Positions 9,498 through 18,659 of a DNA stretch of 64,000 bases are shown here, piece by piece. How positions within the stretch are numbered: position 1 is the stretch's first letter; every line of letters starts with the position of its first letter. A program made the translations under genes and the position numbers. The stretch lies in assembly GCF_014639535.1 (NCBI RefSeq), contig NZ_BMGA01000001.1, forward strand, positions 1,143,185 through 1,207,184, in the 5' to 3' direction. Origin of the DNA: Flavobacterium palustre. GTDB taxonomy: Bacteria > Bacteroidota > Bacteroidia > Flavobacteriales > Flavobacteriaceae. The notes below the pieces were generated by a model. The model was not told where the DNA came from. It worked only from the letters and a program-made list of their open reading frames with translations, and searched no databases.

Positions 9498-10179
9498 GTT
9501 GCCGGGATTAACGTACCTGAAGATGTTGTGCGAACAAATTCCCGAAGTAGAAATCGTAAAAACGTTTAATAATCCGGAGAAACTGCTGACTGAAATTCCC
9601 AATCTCGATTTTGATTTATTAATCTCAGATATCGAAATGCCCGGAATCGATGGTTTGCATCTGGCGGAGTTGTTAAAAGACAAATTAGTTGTTTTTTGTA
9701 CAGCATACAAAGATTATGCGGCTGATGCTTTTACGATTGATGCGGTTGATTATATCACCAAACCGGTAAAATTAGAACGTCTGCAAAAAGCCATTTCAAA
9801 AGCTGTAGAGCGTTTTGAAAATACGGCTCATGCTAAGAAATTCATGCAATTGAATACTGATAAAGGAAAAAGTTTGTTGTATTTTAATCAAATTTTGTAC
9901 ATCAAAACCGCTTTGGGCGACAGCCGTGATAAAACCGTATTGCTGGTTGATGGTCGTTTTTTGAATTTAAAAAATGTAAAATTCGACACGCTTTTGGATG
10001 AATTACCCGAAGCTGATTTTTGCCGCATCAACAAAAAAGAAATTGTTGCCGTAAAAGCGATAAAATTTTTCAATCACAACGAAATGGTGTTGCATCATTT
10101 AGATGAAAACGACAAAAATACCAGTCTGAGTCTAAGTGAAACCTATCGGGCTGACTTTTTAAAAAAGGTGAAAATATAA
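9460..10179 (+). CDS. LytR/AlgR-type response regulator (REC + LytTR)
   Basis: About 239 residues: an N-terminal receiver domain (1-115) with LLLDDE acidic pocket, phospho-acceptor Asp57 in LLISDIEMPG, and YITKP lysine motif; and a C-terminal LytTR DNA-binding domain (about 135-238). No ATG fits; I chose the TTG at 9460 because it gives MNTKLKCLLLDDE, the usual length before the acidic pocket. A TTG at 9451 is the alternative. The gene overlaps the end of the kinase gene in another frame, the normal organisation for these cognate pairs. Its targets may include the adjacent exporter, but no binding site was identified. Confidence 0.85.
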   Translation: MNTKLKCLLLDDELPGLTYLKMLCEQIPEVEIVKTFNNPEKLLTEIPNLDFDLLISDIEMPGIDGLHLAELLKDKLVVFCTAYKDYAADAFTIDAVDYITKPVKLERLQKAISKAVERFENTAHAKKFMQLNTDKGKSLLYFNQILYIKTALGDSRDKTVLLVDGRFLNLKNVKFDTLLDELPEADFCRINKKEIVAVKAIKFFNHNEMVLHHLDENDKNTSLSLSETYRADFLKKVKI

Positions 10180-10317
10180 GAACTTGTTTAAATTTCGGTC
10201 AAATACGTTATTTGCATAAATTTATATGTCACATTGTTCCGAAGTTTCGGGAGTCGAAGATCTTTTATCGAAGTGATTTAAACTTTTTACTAAAGGTCTT
10301 TTGCACAAAAAAAATAC

Positions 10318-10468
10318 GTCCCATAGGGACGAACTGTTTATAGAAAACAAATTGTTTGCAAAAAAAAGCTCCGTTAGGAGCGAACCGTAAAATTAACAGA
10401 TCGCTCCTAACGGAGCTAATATCCGTGAATATATAAATTGCTATAAACAGGATGCTCCTCCGGAGCAT
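10318..10468. repeat. Cluster of palindromic intergenic repeat units
   Basis: The 498-bp gap 10180-10677 holds no convincing gene but carries three related palindromes: GTCCCATAGGGAC (10318-10330), a perfect 17-bp inverted repeat AGCTCCGTTAGGAGCGA (10367-10383) / TCGCTCCTAACGGAGCT (10401-10417), and ATGCTCC-TCC-GGAGCAT (10452-10468). Each is followed on one strand by a CTGTTTATAG-like tail (TGTTTATAG 10335-10343; its complement CTATAAACA 10441-10449). The structure resembles a REP/MITE-like element in several degenerate copies. The rest of the gap (10180-10317, 10469-10677) shows nothing I can name. Confidence 0.75.
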
Positions 10469-10677
10469 TATCAAAAAAAAATAAATGAGTTCATTTAGAA
10501 CGAGGTCTTCGATTGGCTTATACTGACACAAGAAAACTTTTAAATTAAACTTAAACAAGGTCTAACTTATTACAAAGTTTTTCCCTCTTGTTACATAGTT
10601 TAAAAATTAGCTTTAAAATTCTTTTTGTACTTAAAAATCACTTCTGATATTTGTTTCATAAATTTAAAAAATGATTT

Positions 10678-12948
10678 ATGACTAGTGTTAAGAATTCGGT
10701 GTTTTACGTTTCTGTTATTGGAGGTTTTACGGCTTTAATTTATTGGGTAATTTCACAGGGAGCTTCGCTTGAAGCAGGACGTCAAATTGTACACAGAAAA
10801 ATACAAAGCAATCATTGGAATGATTTTCTGCATTCGATGGTTGATAATTTGCATCATCCATTAGCCATTTTATTAGCTCAAATTGTGACTATTATTCTGG
10901 TGGCACGTTTGTTTGGCTGGCTTTTTAGGAAAATAGGGCAACCTTCGGTAATTGGCGAAATGATTGCCGGAATTTTTTTAGGTCCGTCAGTAGTTGGAAT
11001 GTATTTTCCGGAATTCTCCGCTGCTTTATTTCCTACAGCCTCTTTAGGGAACTTGCAGTTTTTGAGCCAGATTGGGCTGATATTCTTCATGTTCGTTATC
11101 GGAATGGAATTAGACCTGAAAGTACTTAAAAATAAAGCCCACGATGCGGTGGTTATTAGTCATGCCAGTATTGTTATTCCGTTTGCTTTGGGATTAACGC
11201 TGGCCTTTTTTATCTATCCTATTTTTGCACCCATGGGAGTTGAATTTTCTTCTTTCGGATTGTTTATGGGAATTGCGATGAGTATTACGGCCTTTCCTGT
11301 TTTGGCACGAATTGTTCAGGAACGCGAAATGCAAAAAACCAAATTGGGTACCATTGCCATCACCTGTGCTGCTGCCGATGATATTACAGCCTGGTGCATT
11401 CTGGCGGTCGTAATTGCTATTGTTAAAGCGGGTTCGCTTACAAGTTCGCTATATGTTATAGGTTTAGCCATTTTGTATGTAATTGTAATGCTCAAAATAG
11501 TGCGTCCGTTTTTAAAACGTGTGGGCGATTTGAATGCAACTCCCGAGAGTTTGAATAAACCGGTGGTGGCTATTTTCTTTTTAACGCTTTTGTTTTCTTC
11601 TTATGCTTCAGAATTAATTGGTATTCACGCTTTGTTCGGAGCTTTTTTGGCCGGAGCGATTATGCCTGAGAACAGTAAATTCAGAAACATTTTTATCGAA
11701 AAAGTAGAAGACGTTTCGATTATTGTTTTGCTGCCTTTGTTTTTTGTTTTTACCGGTTTACGTACCCAAATAGGCTTGCTGAATGATCCTTATTTGTGGA
11801 AAATTACCGCCTTAATTATAGCTGTAGCTGTGGTTGGAAAATTCTTCGGAAGTGCTTTTGCAGCAAAATTTATGGGACAAAGCTGGAAAGACAGTCTGGC
11901 TATTGGTGCCTTAATGAACACTCGTGGATTAATGGAATTAGTGGTTTTAAATATTGGTTATGATTTAGGCGTTTTGTCAACCGAAATTTTCACGATGATG
12001 GTTATTATGGCATTAGTAACCACTTTTATGACTGGACCGGCCTTAGACTTTATTGGTTTTGTTTTTAAGGATAAGGTAACAGTAGTTCCTGAGGAAATTG
12101 CCAATAAAAGTAAATACAAGATTTTATTCTCTTTTTCTACTCCCGGAAAAGGTAAAAAGTTGTTGAAAATAGCCAATAGTCTGGTTAAAAAACAGCCCGA
12201 TAGTTCGATTGTTGTCGCCATGCACTGTTCTTTGAGTACCGAAGTGCATTCGTTTGATGTAAAAGATCATGAGCGAAATATGCTGGCTCCTGTTATTAAA
12301 GAATCGCAATTGCTCAATCAGGAAGTCGTAAGTGTTTTTAAGGTGACTAACGATATTGTAACAGATATTATTGATACTGCTAATCAGGGTGAATATGACT
12401 TGTTGTTAGTAGGTTTAGGACAGTCTATTTTTGATGAAACGCTGCTGGGTAAAATTTTAGGTTTTACAACTCAAATTGTCAATCCTGACCGATTGATTGA
12501 TAAGTTTACCGGAAAAGAAGGTTTGTTTGAAAACTCTCCTTTTGATGAAAAAACCCGTCATATTATTGCCAGAAGTAAAATGCCTGTTGGGATTTTTATA
12601 GATAAGGATTTAGAAGAGATAGATCGGGTTTTTATGCCGGTATTTAGTAAAGAAGATGCTTTTTTAATTGAGTATGCCAAGAAATTAATTAACAATAATG
12701 GTGCTCAGATTACAGTTTTGGATGCTGTAGGTGAAGTTAAAAAGACACGAGATATTGAGGAATCTATTCGTTCAATTGAGCAAATTGCGCCTAATCATAT
12801 TATGATTATGAATGACAGAATCATTACAAAAGAATTTCTGCAAAATCAAAATTTAATGATTATAAGCTTAGAAAGCTGGAAACACATTATTGATGCCGAT
12901 ACGAACTGGTTGGTAGATGTTTCCTCAGTTTTGATTATGAAACCTTAA
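10678..12948 (+). CDS. CPA2-family cation:proton antiporter with universal-stress-like C-terminus
   Basis: The 756-residue protein has an unusual N-terminal hydrophobic segment (about 7-25), then the Na_H_Exchanger core of about twelve helices (about 60-455). Family landmarks are GQPSVIGEMIAGIFLGPSVVG and the paired aspartates in CAAADDITAWC (near residue 238) expected at the ion site, followed by GALMNTRGLMELVVLNIG. The C-terminal 270 residues are cytoplasmic and look like two universal-stress-protein folds (ILFSFSTPGKGKKLL... and DRVFMPVFSKEDA...), a common nucleotide-sensing addition. It lacks a TrkA-N/RCK domain as in KefB/C. Probably exchanges Na+ or K+ for H+ at the inner membrane; monocistronic. 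Confidence 0.87.
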   Translation: MTSVKNSVFYVSVIGGFTALIYWVISQGASLEAGRQIVHRKIQSNHWNDFLHSMVDNLHHPLAILLAQIVTIILVARLFGWLFRKIGQPSVIGEMIAGIFLGPSVVGMYFPEFSAALFPTASLGNLQFLSQIGLIFFMFVIGMELDLKVLKNKAHDAVVISHASIVIPFALGLTLAFFIYPIFAPMGVEFSSFGLFMGIAMSITAFPVLARIVQEREMQKTKLGTIAITCAAADDITAWCILAVVIAIVKAGSLTSSLYVIGLAILYVIVMLKIVRPFLKRVGDLNATPESLNKPVVAIFFLTLLFSSYASELIGIHALFGAFLAGAIMPENSKFRNIFIEKVEDVSIIVLLPLFFVFTGLRTQIGLLNDPYLWKITALIIAVAVVGKFFGSAFAAKFMGQSWKDSLAIGALMNTRGLMELVVLNIGYDLGVLSTEIFTMMVIMALVTTFMTGPALDFIGFVFKDKVTVVPEEIANKSKYKILFSFSTPGKGKKLLKIANSLVKKQPDSSIVVAMHCSLSTEVHSFDVKDHERNMLAPVIKESQLLNQEVVSVFKVTNDIVTDIIDTANQGEYDLLLVGLGQSIFDETLLGKILGFTTQIVNPDRLIDKFTGKEGLFENSPFDEKTRHIIARSKMPVGIFIDKDLEEIDRVFMPVFSKEDAFLIEYAKKLINNNGAQITVLDAVGEVKKTRDIEESIRSIEQIAPNHIMIMNDRIITKEFLQNQNLMIISLESWKHIIDADTNWLVDVSSVLIMKP

Positions 12949-12977
12949 ACAATTAAAGGCTGTCCGAAAGTTTAAAA

Positions 12978-13030
12978 CAACCGCAAATTTGCAAATTATC
13001 TATGTCTTTTAATTTGTGAATTTGCGGTTG
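12978..13030. terminator. Bidirectional terminator between convergent genes
   Basis: CAACCGCAAATTTGCAAATT (12978-12997) pairs with AATTTGTGAATTTGCGGTTG (13011-13030) with only isolated mismatches. It sits between the plus-strand antiporter stop (12948) and the minus-strand DUF5686 stop (13041), so it can serve both. Confidence 0.75.
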
Positions 13031-13040
13031 CTTGATTTTA

Positions 13041-15536
13041 TTAAAATCCTAAATTCAAAACATAACTCAGCTTAATGGCAATGTTGTCTTCAAATTTTGG
13101 CAGTTGATTTGGTCCGTAACGGAAAAAAGCAGTTAATCCTAATCCGTTAAAAATTTGGTTCAGCTCAATTCCTGATTCAAAGAATCCCCGGTTCAGAGTT
13201 TTAAAATTGATTCCCAGATGTTTTTCGGGATTGTCTAAATCTCCCCAGGCCATTCGGGAGACTAAAACTAAGGAAGGCTTAACTTTTTTGAATAATGTTA
13301 CTCTGTTAAAAGCGTGTTTAATTTGAAACAGGCTGTATTTGTTAGAGAAAAACTCATTGAAAAACATGGTTTCAAAACTGTTTTTTCCGCCAAAAGTAAT
13401 TCTTTGTATTATGGTTTCTTTCGTAATATTATTTGGTGAAGTATTGTACAAATGCGTTAACGGAATTGCGCCTAAAGCATATCCTGCCTGCAAAAGCAAG
13501 GATGTTTTTTGACCGTTGAGGTACCTTTTTTCGTATTCGGTTTTGAAGTCAAATTTGCTGAAATCAAAGTCGTTATTCAATAATCTTCCTAAGGATTGGG
13601 TGTATTGAAAACTGAATTTAGGGAAACGTTTTTCTATTTCGATTTGTCCTGTCGGCGTTTGCATAAAATCACTAAACGGACTCCATTGCAGGGAAACCAT
13701 GGCGGTTGTCATGGTATAATTGGTATAAAACAGATTGTTTGTATTAAAGGTATAATTGAATTTGGGTTGGATTTCAGCCTGTGCAATTTCCCAGATACTT
13801 TCTGTTTTTGGAATCAGTCTGGTTTCAAAATAGCTTTTCCAACTCACATAATTGTAAAAAGTGCTAATGTTGATGGGTCTGGGATCATATATTTTATAAG
13901 GTTTTTTTTCGATTGAAAAAGAGGTACTTGCAATTTCCCGAACATCATCGGTGTATGAAAAACCCAACCAGGAATTCGCTTTTGGGTCAATTATTGTTGC
14001 TACGCCTATGCTGCCTTTAAAAATTCCGTCTTTAGTACCATAAGCATAATAACCTTCAATTCGGAAATTTTTAGAGAAACGCTCGTTAGTGACTCCGCCT
14101 AAACCCAAACGGAATCCTTCGTAGTTATTGTAGCTGAAAATTTTCCGTAAATCCAGGTCGAAAAAACCAATAGGCAAATAGCCGTTGATGATTTTTTTAC
14201 CAAAAAACACCCTGTTTGCAATGTTTTTTTTCACTGCAATGCTGTCGAGTTCACTGTAGGTTTTTTTAAAGCGGGTGTCGGTACTGTCTTTTCGATACGG
14301 TTCCCAAAAAGATTCGTCTTTGTCGAAAGCATTTTTGTCGATTTCTACCGTAAAATGAGATTTTTTAACAGCGGATTTTTCGTCTTTTCGGATGTCAAAA
14401 ATATGGTTTTCCGAGCGTAGATAAATGTAATCGGAAGGTTGTTTTTTTCGGGATTTAAAATCCTGTTCGATATCGCCGTCAAATTGGATTGTGCCTCCTA
14501 AAATCCGGATATCATCGTCGTTTTTTCCTTTGATAATCTGGAAAGTTTTGTGAACGGGAAACCAAATGTTTTCTTTAGCTAAGTATTCAAATTCATGTGT
14601 TCCGCTAATGTTGAGTAAACCTCTGATGCGCATAATAGCCTTAGATACAGCAAAATTGTTCTGGTCAATATATAAAACACCTTCGAGTCCTTTGGCTTTA
14701 CTTTTCATTTTGTTTTTAAAGTAAATCATATAGGAATTTCGACCTTTGATACTTACGCTGTCCAATAATTTGTAATAGTAATCTTTGACTGCGTCATCAG
14801 CTATCGGGCTGTTGTATTTGGTTTCAAAAAGTTCGTATTTCGTGTCGTAAACAGAAAAAGATTGCAGGTTGAAAGCAATGATTTCATATAAAGGCTGTTG
14901 TAATCCTGCCATTTTTGTTCCTAAAATCGTTTCCTTTAATTGGTTGTTGCTAAACTGATGTTGGGATACTTTTTCGGTTTGGAATAAGTGGCGTTTGCTA
15001 ACGGTGCTTTTAAGTTTGTAATTTGTCGAATCGATTTTGTACAAAGCTCCCTGTTTGTATTTTCTAACAAAAACAGAGTCTATTTGCCCGGAAATAGAAT
15101 CCGGATGGGCAGAAACAACTAATTTATTGTAGTTTTTAAAGGCAAAATTGGGAAGTCTTTTTTGAGGATCATTATTGTTTTTCAGTGCAATGGTTTTTTT
15201 TATGATGCTCAAGGCGGCATTTTCATTGCTGCTGATAATTTCGTTAAGAATAGCTGTTTTAGGAGTCAGTTTCAAATTAAAAAACAGCTTGTTTTTTTGG
15301 ACTTCAACGGTCAAACTGTTATAGCCTACATAAGAAACAGTGAAGGAAGTAACAGCTGTTTTAGAATGAATGTCAAATTTTCCATCCACATCCGTAATGC
15401 TGTTGATGCCGTTATTTGTGCTTATTGTTGCAAATGGAAGTGCTTTGTTTGAAGCGGATTCTTTTACAATTCCGTTGATGTGAAATTGCGCCTGAAGCGT
15501 GAGCGTGAAAAAGAAAAACAATAGAAAGTGCTTCAT
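13041..15536 (-). CDS. DUF5686/CarboxypepD_reg-like outer-membrane protein
   Basis: About 831 residues. I chose the ATG at 15536 because it gives MKHFLLFFFFTLTLQAQ, a clear signal peptide; the longer frame adds 16 residues before it. Residues about 20-100 form a carboxypeptidase regulatory-like fold (INGIVKESASNKALPFATISTNNG...), common at the N-terminus of Bacteroidota surface proteins. The remainder matches the DUF5686 pattern: a middle alpha/beta region, then a C-terminal beta-barrel-like segment (about 470-831) rich in alternating aromatic strands and ending in SYVLNLGF, an aromatic end typical of outer-membrane barrels. Likely an outer-membrane protein of unknown function. Single gene, with a terminator downstream. 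Confidence 0.8.
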   Translation of the reverse strand: MKHFLLFFFFTLTLQAQFHINGIVKESASNKALPFATISTNNGINSITDVDGKFDIHSKTAVTSFTVSYVGYNSLTVEVQKNKLFFNLKLTPKTAILNEIISSNENAALSIIKKTIALKNNNDPQKRLPNFAFKNYNKLVVSAHPDSISGQIDSVFVRKYKQGALYKIDSTNYKLKSTVSKRHLFQTEKVSQHQFSNNQLKETILGTKMAGLQQPLYEIIAFNLQSFSVYDTKYELFETKYNSPIADDAVKDYYYKLLDSVSIKGRNSYMIYFKNKMKSKAKGLEGVLYIDQNNFAVSKAIMRIRGLLNISGTHEFEYLAKENIWFPVHKTFQIIKGKNDDDIRILGGTIQFDGDIEQDFKSRKKQPSDYIYLRSENHIFDIRKDEKSAVKKSHFTVEIDKNAFDKDESFWEPYRKDSTDTRFKKTYSELDSIAVKKNIANRVFFGKKIINGYLPIGFFDLDLRKIFSYNNYEGFRLGLGGVTNERFSKNFRIEGYYAYGTKDGIFKGSIGVATIIDPKANSWLGFSYTDDVREIASTSFSIEKKPYKIYDPRPINISTFYNYVSWKSYFETRLIPKTESIWEIAQAEIQPKFNYTFNTNNLFYTNYTMTTAMVSLQWSPFSDFMQTPTGQIEIEKRFPKFSFQYTQSLGRLLNNDFDFSKFDFKTEYEKRYLNGQKTSLLLQAGYALGAIPLTHLYNTSPNNITKETIIQRITFGGKNSFETMFFNEFFSNKYSLFQIKHAFNRVTLFKKVKPSLVLVSRMAWGDLDNPEKHLGINFKTLNRGFFESGIELNQIFNGLGLTAFFRYGPNQLPKFEDNIAIKLSYVLNLGF

Positions 15537-15596
15537 AATAGCTGTTTGAATCAAAACGCTGGTAAACGAAATTTGGTATGGCAAAAGTAAGAATAA

Positions 15597-15633
15597 AAAA
15601 ATCCGTCCTGATGATTTATCGGGACGGATTTTT
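15597..15633 (-). terminator. Intrinsic terminator after frr
   Basis: AAAAATCCGTCC (15597-15608) is complementary to GGACGGATTTTT (15622-15633), just beyond the minus-strand frr stop at 15653. Confidence 0.8.
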
Positions 15634-15652
15634 AGTTGTATTTTTTTGAAAG

Positions 15653-16216
15653 TTATACTTTCATGATTTCGGCTTCTTTAGCAGCAAGAAGTTCGTCGAT
15701 TTTTTTGATATAAGTGTTGGTTAGGTTTTGAACTTCCTCTTCGGCACTTTTACAAATATCTTCTGATGTTCCTTCTTTCTCTAATTTTTTGATGTCGGTA
15801 TTGGCTTCTTTTCGGGCATTTCTAATTCCGATTTTAGCATCTTCAGCCTCGGATTTAGCCTGTTTTGCCAGTTCGCGACGACGATCTTCTGTCAACGGCG
15901 GAACACTGATGATAATGATATCTCCATTGTTCATTGGGTTGAAACCAAGATTAGCAATCATAATGGCTTTTTCGATAGTTTGCAACATGCTTTTTTCAAA
16001 AGGCTGTAACGTAATCGTTCGGGCATCGGGAGTACTAATTTTAGCCACCTGATTCAATGCCGTAGAAGAACCGTAGTAATCTACAAAAACACTTCCTAAC
16101 ATAGCAGGAGATGCTTTTCCGGCACGGATATTTAGAAATTCTTTTTCAAGGTGTCCAATAGAACCTTCCATAGATTCTTCGGTACTTTCTAATATAAAAT
16201 CAATTTCTTCAGTCAT
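15653..16216 (-). CDS. frr: Ribosome recycling factor
   Basis: The 187-residue protein is full length for RRF. Signatures include LNIRAGKASPAMLGSVFVDYYGSSTALNQVAKISTPDARTI in domain II and PPLTEDRRRELAKQAKSEAEDAKIGIRNARKEAN in the helical bundle. It splits post-termination ribosomes together with EF-G. It lies downstream of pyrH on the same strand, the classical order, but the 109-bp gap is filled by an inverted repeat at 16229-16330, so coupling may be modulated. Confidence 0.97.
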   Translation of the reverse strand: MTEEIDFILESTEESMEGSIGHLEKEFLNIRAGKASPAMLGSVFVDYYGSSTALNQVAKISTPDARTITLQPFEKSMLQTIEKAIMIANLGFNPMNNGDIIIISVPPLTEDRRRELAKQAKSEAEDAKIGIRNARKEANTDIKKLEKEGTSEDICKSAEEEVQNLTNTYIKKIDELLAAKEAEIMKV

Positions 16217-16228
16217 TTTTTTAAAGTT

Positions 16229-16330
16229 TATAGTTTGTTGTTTACAGTTTGTTGTTGCTTTATTGTTATAATCCAGATTCTATCAAATAGTACTGAACTT
16301 TAAACAATAAACTCAAAACCATAAACTATA
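16229..16330. repeat. Dispersed AT-rich inverted repeat between pyrH and frr
   Basis: The segment contains repeated TTTATAGTTTGTTGTTTA-like words at the left and their complements (AAACAATAAACT, ATAAACTAT) at the right, forming an imperfect long hairpin from TATAGTTT (16229-16236) to AAACTATA (16323-16330). Its right arm includes the pyrH stop codon. A related sequence lies in the leuS leader (24510-24590), which shows that it is a dispersed family. Confidence 0.6.
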
Positions 16331-17033
16331 TGTTAACTACAGTTCCAATATTTTCCCCATCGCAGATTTTTTCCAGGTTTCCGCTTTGGTTCATGTCAAA
16401 AATAAGAATAGGCAATTTGTTTTCCTGACTTAATGTAAAAGCGGTTGTGTCCATTACATTTAATCCTTTTTTGATAACATCATCAAATGAAATGTAGTCA
16501 AATTTTACTGCAGAAGCATTTTTCTCAGGGTCAGAATCATAAACACCATCTACGCGGGTTCCTTTTAGGATTACGTCGGCGTTGATTTCGATACCACGTA
16601 AAACTGCGGCTGTATCGGTTGTAAAATAAGGATTTCCTGTTCCGGCACCAAAGATTACAATTCGACCTTTTTCTAAGTGACGGTCAGCTCTTCTTTTGAT
16701 ATAAGGCTCAGCAATAGATTCCATTTTTAAGGCAGTTTGCAAACGGGTTTTCATGCCTTTGTCTTCCAGAGCGCCTTGTAAAGCCATTCCGTTAATAACT
16801 GTTGCAAGCATTCCCATATAATCGCCCTGCACTCTGTCCATTCCGCTGCTTGCTCCTGCAACTCCTCTAAAGATGTTTCCTCCGCCTATTACGATGGCAA
16901 TTTCTACTCCTTTAGCGTGTACTTTTTTGATTTCTTCAGCATATTCAGCTAATCTTACAGGATCTATTCCATATTGACGATCTCCCATTAAAGCTTCTCC
17001 GCTTAATTTTAGAAGAATTCTTTTGTATTTCAT
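16326..17033 (-). CDS. pyrH: UMP kinase
   Basis: 235 residues from the ATG at 17033 ([17 protein letters not shown]); the open frame runs 51 codons further upstream, but only this start matches the family N-terminus. The amino-acid kinase fold is clear: [38 protein letters not shown], and VDGVYDSDP. It phosphorylates UMP to UDP in the cytoplasm as a hexamer. frr follows on the same strand, as in most bacteria; the patatin gene lies upstream with a 61-bp gap. Confidence 0.97.
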   Translation of the reverse strand: MKYKRILLKLSGEALMGDRQYGIDPVRLAEYAEEIKKVHAKGVEIAIVIGGGNIFRGVAGASSGMDRVQGDYMGMLATVINGMALQGALEDKGMKTRLQTALKMESIAEPYIKRRADRHLEKGRIVIFGAGTGNPYFTTDTAAVLRGIEINADVILKGTRVDGVYDSDPEKNASAVKFDYISFDDVIKKGLNVMDTTAFTLSQENKLPILIFDMNQSGNLEKICDGENIGTVVNI

Positions 17034-17094
17034 GTCTTTGTTGCGTTGATTGGTGCAAATATAGGGATATTCTTTTTTTCTGAAATAGGGCAGC

Positions 17095-17880
17095 TTAAAT
17101 TTTATAGATTTTGTTTTCGTAGCTGTATTTAGCTGCCTGATAGCCCAAATTGAATATCGTATCCATCTTGATTTTATTGGTTTCAAAGGTGCTGTAAATG
17201 CTGAGTTCTTTAGGCTGAATCATCCAATCGCAATGATTGAATTTTGTGATATTCGAGTTTTCCGAAAGAATATCAAAAGCTCGGGTAGTTACGGCTCTGA
17301 TAGAATTCAAATCCTTAGGAGTTATCATGTTAATCGGGCTCACATAAACCCCAATAACGGTGGCGCAGTCCTCACGGAGTAAATCGGTAGGGAAGTGGTT
17401 TAAAATTCCGCCGTCACTATAATGATTGCCATTGATTTCATAAGGTGAAATAATGCCGGGAAAGGAAGACGAAGAGATAAGTGCATCAACAATTTTGGTT
17501 TCCGGTTCAAAAATTTTCAATTGGCCTTTAATCATGTCGGTGGCGGTAATTTGAGTTGGAATCTTTAAATCGGCAAGAGTGGCGTCTTCAAAAACCACTT
17601 TGAAATATTCGCGAAATGCTTCGGAGTCTATTAATCCGGCTTTGGTAAAAGTAATGTGTTTCCAATGAAATAAATAGATGGATTTGAAGAATTCCAGAAT
17701 TTCTTCGGGCGTTTTTCCCCAGGCATACATGGCTCCCACAATAGAACCCGCACTGGTTCCTGCAATTTGATTGGGACGTATGTTTTGTTCTTCCAGAAAT
17801 TTAATAGCTCCAGCATGGGCTAAACCTTTTGTTCCACCACCCGAAAGTGCCAGTCCAATTGATTTTGAATTTAAGTTCAT
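17095..17880 (-). CDS. Patatin-like phospholipase (RssA-type)
   Basis: 261 residues from the ATG at 17880 ([24 protein letters not shown]); an upstream ATG at 17907 would add nine residues lacking any signal. The patatin catalytic set is complete: oxyanion GGGTKG, nucleophile serine in GTSAGS, and the dyad aspartate in [11 protein letters not shown]. No signal peptide, so it probably acts in the cytoplasm on membrane lipids or acyl esters. Divergent from the thioredoxin-family gene across a 104-bp promoter region. Confidence 0.88.
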   Translation of the reverse strand: MNLNSKSIGLALSGGGTKGLAHAGAIKFLEEQNIRPNQIAGTSAGSIVGAMYAWGKTPEEILEFFKSIYLFHWKHITFTKAGLIDSEAFREYFKVVFEDATLADLKIPTQITATDMIKGQLKIFEPETKIVDALISSSSFPGIISPYEINGNHYSDGGILNHFPTDLLREDCATVIGVYVSPINMITPKDLNSIRAVTTRAFDILSENSNITKFNHCDWMIQPKELSIYSTFETNKIKMDTIFNLGYQAAKYSYENKIYKI

Positions 17881-17984
17881 CTTACGGCATTTTTTATAAA
17901 AATACAATTTTTGCTGATTTGAGTGTGATTTTTGTCATATTTAATCCGGATTGCTTGCTCTAATTTTACTAAAAAATAGAAATT

Positions 17985-18634
17985 ATGACAACATCAATTA
18001 CAAAAGCCTTATTGTATAATTATACTTATCCTGAATATAGAAAATTAGTTGCTGATTTGTTAAAAGAAGGAAAATCTACCGGCGAAGAACAGTCAGGAGA
18101 TTTGACACATTACAGCTATTTGAATGATACCCGAATGAATCGTTTAGATAAGACAATTAAAGTTTCAGAAGAAAATGTTATTCAATTGAAGTCATTGCAA
18201 AATGAGTTTATTTGGTTAGTGATTTCTGAGGGATGGTGTGGAGATGCGGCACAATTACTGCCGATTTTTAATAAAATGAGTCAGCTTTCTGAGGGGAAAA
18301 TAGAACTCAAAATAGTGTTGAGAGATGAGAATTTAGATTTGATGAATTGTTTTCTAACTCAAAATGCAAGAGCCATTCCTAAGCTGATTGTTGTTGATAA
18401 AGAAACTTCGACTGTTTTAGCGCATTGGGGCCCAGGCCTAAAGTAGCTACGGATTTAATTCTAAACTATAAAAAAGAACACGGTATTATTGATGAAGCCA
18501 TAAAAACCGAATTACAATTATGGTATTTGCATGATAAAGGAAATGCAACTCAAGAAGAAATTATGGAAATGATGTTGGCGGTAGATCAAGAGCTTTCTGA
18601 GAAAAAGTATTTTGCAAAAGTCAAATTGGGATAA
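17985..18634 (+). pseudogene. Thioredoxin-family protein interrupted by a one-base frameshift
   Basis: The frame from ATG 17985 encodes a thioredoxin-like fold to LAHWGPGLK and stops at 18446; the neighbouring frame continues from the same place as WGPRPKVATDLILNYKKEHG... to 18634. Joining both at the G/C run 18427-18433 (GGGGCCC) restores a continuous protein of about 216 residues with the expected WGPRP motif, so one base seems missing. The redox site region reads SEGWCGDAAQ, with a single cysteine (usual in this flavobacterial subgroup) instead of CxxC. It may be a true inactivating mutation or a base-calling error in the homopolymer. Confidence 0.8.
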
Positions 18635-18659
18635 AAACTTGAAATAATAGAGGCTTCGA

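Noticed and set aside
10265-10558. Minus-strand open frame of 97 residues in the gap before the antiporter gene
   Set aside because: It runs through the palindromic repeat cluster, has low-complexity phenylalanine/isoleucine-rich sequence, and shows no family resemblance or ribosome-binding site; it is a by-product of the repeats.
18425-18634. Separate small gene after the thioredoxin-family frame
   Set aside because: Its first residues continue the WGPRP motif of the upstream frame, so it is the C-terminal part of one frameshifted gene, not a gene of its own.
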